In this document: positions 58,165-64,000 of the stretch, piece by piece
How positions within the stretch are numbered: position 1 is the stretch's first letter
Layout of the letters: each line of letters opens with the position of its first letter
Source: Osedax fenrisi
Taxonomy: Eukaryota; Annelida; Polychaeta; Sabellida; Siboglinidae
DNA length: 64,000 bases
Reading direction: 5' to 3'
Assembly (NCBI GenBank): GCA_964019155.1
Contig: OZ025240.1
Location: 43,834,746 to 43,898,745 of the forward strand
Position numbers and translations under genes: made by a program
Notes under the pieces: model-generated
What the model was told of the DNA's origin: nothing
The model's input: only the letters and a program-made list of their open reading frames with translations
Databases searched by the model: none

Positions 58165-58640
58165 GGGGAAAGGTGGATAGTAGTGACAGGTGTATAGTAA
58201 TGACACCCCACGTATCTCAAAAACTACAAGTCCAATTAAATTTATTTATATACGAAAGTTGTGGGTATTCACAAGCTTTATTGACATAAGTATGTTTTAT
58301 TTCCTTAATTTTCAATATAAATAAATTAAATCAATTAATCATTTTGTGAATATATTCTTAAAAAATTACGAAATAAGTTTTTATAAAAGTATTTTTAATT
58401 CCTTGATATTTAATGGAAAATAGAAAATTAAAGTCTTATACTAAAGATGAATTTAATATCTACAAGAAAATATAATTCATATTAATTTATGATTATTGGA
58501 AATATTTCTACGATCAATTACATATACCATATACATTCGTATAGTAGTGACACCATAAAATCGGGTATACCCGACTACTATAGTAGTGACAGTCAAATGG
58601 ATTCTGATTGGTTGTCGATAATATTGCAATTATAATGTTT
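58165..58640. mobile_element. MITE C, one-ended, GTAGTGACA iterons
   Basis: After a TA, the left end reads GGGGAAAGGTGGATAGTAGT GACAGGTGTATAGTAATGACAC. TAGTAGTGACA recurs at about 58542 and 58581. A TCTGATTGGTT phrase near 58602 is shared with MITE B (CGCTGATTGGTT). No inverted right end is visible, so it is probably truncated. Confidence 0.5.
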
Positions 58641-58739
58641 AAATCGCGTGCGTCATTATTTTAAGAACTTCGTTGAATTAACATATAATCAAGATTATAT
58701 ATATATATATGTTGTCTCCGGAAAACGGAGAATGATAGT

Positions 58740-58935
58740 TCTCGACAGGTTATAGATTTATTGAATGGAAACTGGACGTGGATGGGGAATGTGGTGTGGT
58801 TCGTGGATGGACGTGGATGGGGGTGGGGTGTCGTTCGAGGATGGGGTAGATAGGGAAGGGGTGCGTTTGTGGATGGGGGTATATGGGGAATGGAGGATGG
58901 ACGTATTGGACGAATCGCGAATGGAGGAAACCTCA
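58740..58935. repeat. GGATGG-rich degenerate repeat
   Basis: Repeated GGACGTGGATGGGG / GGATGGGGGTGGGG phrases on the plus strand; the G-runs could form quadruplexes. The Pro/His-rich minus-strand frame is the translation of the repeat. Confidence 0.75.
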
Positions 58936-58982
58936 AACTAAAACAAATATGAATACATATTAAACATCATAATATCAACAAG

Positions 58983-59096
58983 CATGATTAAATATGTATC
59001 AATCGAGAAGTTCTCACAATTAATATGATATGATTTACTAGCCTTTCAGTGTACGCTGTATGCACTAATAAACCATATCATACCGAACTTCTCGAT
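58983..59096. repeat. inverted repeat ATCGAGAAGTTC
   Basis: ATCGAGAAGTTC at about 59000 pairs with GAACTTCTCGAT at about 59083, and ATGATATGATTTA pairs with TAAACCATATCAT inside. Possibly a very short inverted-repeat element. Confidence 0.6.
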
Positions 59097-59195
59097 AATA
59101 ACGAGATCACGTGATGGGCGTAGTTGGCGTATATCTAATTAGATAACTAGATTAAACTAGTTAATCTAATTATAAACTACGCTCTCTTTTACAAT

Positions 59196-59400
59196 TTACA
59201 AAACAGAAATCAAATTATATAAAAAACAAATAACAAAATATATTTAATCAACATTCATCCAAATTACATAACATTTACATTCGTTCAAGGCACGTCAACT
59301 AATTGAAATTTACAAACCAGAAATCAAATTATATAAAAAACACAAATCACAAAATATATTAAATTAACATTTATCTAAATTACATAACACATGTATACTT
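59196..59400. repeat. ~117-bp tandem duplication
   Basis: Two copies of TTTACAAA(A/C)CAGAAATCAA ATTATATAAAAAACA...ATTACATAACA. Confidence 0.8.
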
Positions 59401-59453
59401 CATGCACAACATAATTATAAATACCTACACACAGTTATACACGTAGTTGCCAT

Positions 59454-59497
<44 letters not shown>

Positions 59498-60363
59498 TAT
59501 ATATGAAATACATAAGTTATAGCCTGCAGATAAATATATATCAAATTGTTGTATAAATATCAAATTTGTATAATATGTATAGGAAAAATACGTATGGTTA
59601 TGTTATTTTAAAAGAGAAATTATTTTATAAATTTGTATAGTTTTAAAATTTACATTTAATATAATATATGATACTATTATATAAATATACCACTTAACCA
59701 ATTAATATAACTCCTAATGTATATACTAGTAGTATATAATGGTATATAATTAATATAATATGTAGGTAGGTGAATATAATATAATATACTATATATAGGT
59801 GTGTATTTGTGTGTTGATATAGTATACTAATATAACAAACACTTAATATAATTAATATATTAGAAAATGTATAAAGGTATATTTTTCGTTTGTGCTTATC
59901 TAGAACTTAATAAATTATCAAAACAAGAAAATAATATTACTTTAGCATATTATTTTTCTGGCCCCTCAGTTATTTATAAAATGTCATGTCTAACTTCTCT
60001 ATGGATACATTTTTTATCTATTATCCGTTATTTGTGTTGTAAACGATATATATTTATATATATATATATATATAAATTATGTAATATATATATATATATT
60101 ACATAATTTATAATTGATATAAAATGGAAATATATATATATATATATAATACATACATTTTATTTTATAATTTAAATTATTTTATATTGTGTTATTTTTG
60201 AAATTATATTCATATTATATATATATATATATATATATGTATTATTAGTATATTATTATTATCTACATTTATACAATTATTTAAATAATAGGTTGCTATT
60301 TATTAAAATAAATAATAAGTCTAGGCTACTTATGTCGGTATAGAGTGCACTCTCATATGTGGA

Positions 60364-60408
<45 letters not shown>

Positions 60409-60804
60409 ACTAGATAAAATATATCATACATATATATTCAGAATTAAAAATATATTAAGAATTAAAGGTATTAAAAATTAAGGATATAAATTATTAGGTA
60501 TCCCTACATAATTATATTTAATCTAAAAAAAGCTCTGCTGATATTAAATTACATTTATAAAAATATATTACTATTAAATATCAATTTACTTACATAACAA
60601 TTAATACATTAAAATAAATCTACACATATCTGATAGTAATCAAATAAATCTATAAAAAATACATTAAAATTAATATCAATTTAATACAATAAATACAATA
60701 AATAAAATCTACAATTATATCAAAATTACATTTATATAAAATACATTAAAAAATAATATAGAATGTAGTTAAATCTATAAATATGCCTACATCTATTAAA
60801 TAAA
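59400..60804. other. A+T-rich, microsatellites, no gene seen
   Basis: (TA)n at about 59457-59494, 60055-60074, 60127-60148, 60212-60238 and 60365-60405. Short frames near 59867 look accidental. Confidence 0.5.
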
Positions 60805-60887
60805 TATATAAAAAAACACCTTAAAATAAAATATATGAGTGTCTAGTAGACACTCATATATTTTATTTTAAGGTGTTTTTTTATATA
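60805..60887. repeat. perfect 83-bp palindrome
   Basis: Two 41-bp arms match base for base around a single G at 60846. The arms contain ACACCTTAAAATAAAATATA and end in GAGTGTCTA at the centre. Confidence 0.95.
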
Positions 60888-61079
60888 ATAGACACTGTCT
60901 ACTGATAATTAAATTACATTTATAAAAATAAAATATATACCAATATTAGCATTCGAATGCTATTAAATTTAATAAATTTATTTTAAATAATGAATATGAT
61001 ATTGATATTAAATTTATAAACATAAAGTACAATTTTAAAATACTTATTCATTACTTAAATACATTACTTAAATACATTA

Positions 61080-61545
61080 CTTAATATTTCAAATATTATG
61101 GAAAAATATTCAAACAAATATTTTGAAAAATACAACAAATATTTCAAAATACTATAAAATATATATTTTTTAAATATTCTAAAAATATTAAAAAAAATAT
61201 AATATTTATAATTTTTAATATTTATATAATTATTATATCTTAAAATAATAATATTTCTACAATTAGTTATATAAAATATAAAAAATATAAAAATTATTAC
61301 AATATTATTACAATATATTTTTAAAATATGTCGAAAAAAAATTACAAATATTTCAAAAAAATGTTTACAAATATTTCAAAAAAAATGATTAAAATTATTA
61401 CATAAAAATATTAAAAAATATTTCAAAAAAATTTCAAATAATTTAAAAAAAAATTCAAAATAATTTCAAAATAATTTCAACAAAATTTCCAACAAATATT
61501 TCGAAAAAATATAAATAAAATATTTCAAAAAAGCGTCGCTGAAGA
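61080..61545. repeat. AAATATTTCAAAAA minisatellite
   Basis: A 14-18-bp unit (ACAAATATTTCAAAAAA with variants) recurs irregularly. The same motif borders the GACCCGGCGTTGC repeats at 57.9-58.1 kb. Confidence 0.75.
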
Positions 61546-61671
61546 TTTTCATGACAAAAAATTACTTACTAAACTATACTACCATATCCAACCGAGTGAT
61601 TTCAATACGCTTGAAAGCAAGTCCAATTAACATCGCGATAATATAAATAAACGCCCCATTTATTTGATAAA

Positions 61672-61928
61672 TGTTAGAATACATTGTATAGTATGTTTAA
61701 TTTGTATTATTATTATAATGTGTATTTCCTATATGATGTATTCATATAATGCAAATAAATACATTTGCACTGCCATTGTTATACATATTTATTCTATAGA
61801 TGCGTTGTGCCTAGATCATCATATGATACTAGCTGGTCATGCGTGACACTATAAGCTATATAAGCCAACGTTGATAGCGATACATTGTCATTTAAATCTC
61901 ATATATACTACCTATCATCATTTTTACA
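61672..61928 (+). repeat. probable 5' LTR of the second Ty3/gypsy element
   Basis: Begins TGTTAGAATACATTG and ends TTTTTACA directly before a TGG-type primer-binding site. A TATATAAGCC box lies at about 61858. The partner LTR is outside the window, so the left edge is provisional. Confidence 0.55.
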
Positions 61929-61945
61929 TGGTGACAGCGGCGCAG
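61929..61945 (+). other. primer-binding site
   Basis: TGGTGACAGCGGCGCAG follows the LTR end directly. It differs from the TGGCATCTACGG site of the first element. Confidence 0.6.
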
Positions 61946-61960
61946 ACTACATAACACACA

Positions 61961-62669
61961 ATGAACATCAAGGTACCAAATATATTTTAACTAAGTGGCC
62001 AGAATGCAAGCTTATGGAAAGTATTCAAAAAACGATGGAGTAACTATGTACTGTTAGCAGACATCTCAAAATGGGAGAGCAACAAACAAGTGGCACTACT
62101 GGAAAAATTACTCGGGGATGAAGCACTCAAGAAGTATGAAGGGTTTGATTTACCTACTACTAGAACTGTATACAGTCTATAGATGATATTATTAAATCTT
62201 TCGATAAATGTATAATAGGTGATGTTATTTTATATATGATATATTTAACACACTATCTCAAACATCTAGTCAATCGATAGATGATTATATTAGTATATTC
62301 CGTATACAACTAAAACAATGTAGCTATTTTAATTCTTGCAATGATAGTATATTACGTGATAGAATTATTGTTGGCATTGTTAACAATGAAACACGTGCGG
62401 AACTATTAAAAATCCGTAACCTATCATTAGCTGCATGTATTGATGCATGCAAGGCAACCGAGTCTGCATTGCTATTCAATACTAATATTAACAATGAACA
62501 TAATATTAACAAGATTAGTAATACCCAGACTACAAGACCCAAATATAACACAAGAAGAAAATGCGGAAGATGTGACACTGAACATGAAAATGGAAAATGT
62601 CCGGCATTTAATAAATTATGTTTTAAGTGCAACAAGAAGGGACACTACAGTAAAGTTTGTAAAAAATAA
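61961..62669 (+). pseudogene. gag of the second Ty3/gypsy element, broken
   Basis: MNIKVPNIF, stop at 61988, then LSGQNASLWKVFKKRWSNYV and VALLEKLLGDEALKKYEGFD, further breaks near 62180-62250, then DDYISIFRIQLKQCSYF, DRIIVGIVNNETRAELL and two CCHC knuckles (CGRCDTEHENGKC, CFKCNKKGHYSKVC), stop at about 62668. Gag forms the particle and the knuckles bind RNA. Confidence 0.8.
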
Positions 62670-62818
62670 AACTTATAATAATTCCCGACTAAACAATATT
62701 AATGATGAATCTATAAATAATAGTACACATATATGTTATATAACAGTACACACGATGTTAATGATTGGACATTTAATATTAATAACCAAAATAAGCTTAA
62801 TAACTTACATGTAATATG

Positions 62819-62977
62819 ATTATAAATAACCATACCATAAGTTTCCAAATAGATACAGGAAGTACGGTAAATACTTTGCCTATGAGATATGTAACAAATA
62901 CTATCACTAAATACAATGGTACACTAACAATGTGGAATAATTCCAACCTAAAACCAAAGGGACAATCATATGAATAA
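62819..62977 (+). pseudogene. protease remnant of the second Ty3/gypsy element
   Basis: TISFQIDTGSTVNTLPMRYV has the aspartic protease DTG site. The frame stops at about 62975 and the gap to RT is broken. Confidence 0.75.
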
Positions 62978-63139
62978 ATATATAATCCAGCAACACAGAA
63001 AACTACCAAAGAGAGGTTTATCATACATGGCACTAACCTACACTGTAGGTCCTACAGCCCATAGTAGGACTAAAAACATGCATCGAACATAATCTGATAA
63101 CGATACATGAACATAATTTCATAAACAATATTAAGCAAT

Positions 63140-64000
63140 TTACAGAAATTTATGAAGATAAACTGGGAACTTTACCTGGAACTCTGCATCTCAACGTAGA
63201 TGAAAAGGTGCGCCCACAGATTATACAGAATAGAAGAACACCTGTATCGATTAAAGATAAAGTGTCAACCGAACTGAAAAGATTAGTGAAATTGAAAGTT
63301 ATAACAAAGGTTGAAGAACCGACGGCATGGTTATCACAAATAACATGTGTCGAAAAGAACTGTAAAATAAGGATATGTTTAGATCCCGATTTACTAAATC
63401 GTGCACTACTCCGTGAACGATATATTACCCCCTATAGATGATATGCTACATGAACTCAGAAATTTCGAAGATATTTACGAAGGCAGACTTAAACAATGGA
63501 TATTGGCATATAAAGTTAGATCACACATCATCATTATTAACAACTTTTCAAACAGATAGCGGTAGATACAGATGGCTTAGACTACCATTTGGAATTAATG
63601 TAGCAAGTGAGATATTCCAAAGAGAATTACACAAGGCATTATCAGGACTCACGGGTGTAATTTGTATCGCAGATGATATTATAATTCACGGTAAAGATGA
63701 ACAATCACATACTATTAATCTTAACAACTTTTTGAAGAGATGTCTAGAACAGGGCATTACATTGAACAAGTCGAAGATGGAACATAGTGTAGAAAAGGTA
63801 ATATTCATGGGACATGTAATAACTAAAGATGGATTAAAGATAGATCAACAGAAGATTGAAGCCATCAAGAATTATGAAACACCAAAATACGTAAAAGCAG
63901 TAAGAAGACTCCTTGGAATGTGCAACTACTTATCCCGGTTTATCCCAAACTATTCTAATTTAACAACCTCTATTTCACAGTTATTGAAAAAGGATGTATT
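63140..64000 (+). pseudogene. reverse transcriptase of the second Ty3/gypsy element, frameshifted
   Basis: VSTELKRLVKLKVITKVEEP and IRICLDPDLLNRALLRERY (to about 63425), then frame shifts, then YWHIKLDHTSSLLTTFQTD, RYRWLRLPFGINVASEIFQR, ICIADDIIIHGK (catalytic ADD) and FMGHVITKDGLKI, RRLLGMCNYLSRFIPNYS to the window end. Continues outside. Confidence 0.85.

Larger units (their letters stand above)
61672..64000 (+). mobile_element. second Ty3/gypsy element, decayed, cut by the window end
   Basis: Probable 5' LTR (61672-61928), primer-binding site, gag from 61961, protease and RT in several frames. A different family from the 31.4-kb element: same domain order, but different LTR, primer-binding site and protein sequence. 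The 3' part lies outside. Confidence 0.85.

Noticed and set aside
58661..58936. Pro/His-rich minus-strand frame
   Set aside because: Translation of the GGATGG-rich repeat.
61664..61846. 60-codon frame at the start of the second LTR element
   Set aside because: Lies inside the probable LTR and shows no recognisable domain.

Overview
The window is animal nuclear DNA, strongly A+T-rich and repeat-dense. Two interrupted protein genes in the first 14.5 kb show it is bilaterian-like. One is the first coding exon of a PBX/extradenticle homeobox gene (minus strand). The other is a complete 11-exon SIN1/MAPKAP1 gene (plus strand), which encodes the mTORC2 subunit. Splice sites with consistent phase, a tRNA-derived SINE, CR1/L2-like LINEs, Ty3/gypsy elements, MITEs and higher-order satellites all fit an invertebrate genome. 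I cannot name the species.

Layout. 1-4700 is PBX intron 1, holding a TA-flanked MITE (2399-3026) and an inverted LINE 3'-tail copy (3345-4115). PBX (start codon at 4894, reading left) and SIN1 (start codon at 5798, reading right) are head to head across 903 bp. That space holds three PBX-MEIS-type sites, a CCAAT box and a YY1-like site in about 110 bp. SIN1 runs 5798-14509; its 11 exons total 1491 nt (496 codons plus stop). Two copies of one SINE sit in its introns.

16-21.9 kb is a decayed LINE (A) with a 1572-bp tandem duplication of its reverse-transcriptase part. 22-30 kb is mostly tandem arrays: a 70/71-bp satellite, an L-S-L array of 131/90-bp units, a foldback element splitting a LINE fragment, and a TTCGAA-rich satellite nested in a 62-bp repeat. 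31358-36234 is a young Ty3/gypsy element with matching 204-bp LTRs and a TATAT target duplication, inserted in a repeat array. 37-40.6 kb is again satellite. 40.5-49.8 kb holds three CR1/L2-like LINEs. LINE B and LINE C each start directly after a long (TAA)n tract, which suggests insertion into older LINE tails.

49.9-58 kb carries two copies of a roughly 2-kb repeat, a hAT transposase remnant, and several short elements that share GGG-type ends and TA targets. The end of the window holds G-rich repeats, a perfect 83-bp palindrome, a minisatellite and the 5' part of a second, decayed Ty3/gypsy element that runs off the window.

How the genes relate. PBX and SIN1 are unrelated in function: one is a TALE homeodomain transcription factor, the other a signalling scaffold. 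They probably share a promoter region, and from general knowledge their human counterparts PBX3 and MAPKAP1 are also head-to-head neighbours. Nearly everything to the right of 15 kb is mobile or satellite DNA. The only possible host exons there are two weak, unidentified candidates (24948-25262 minus and 39640-39734 plus).
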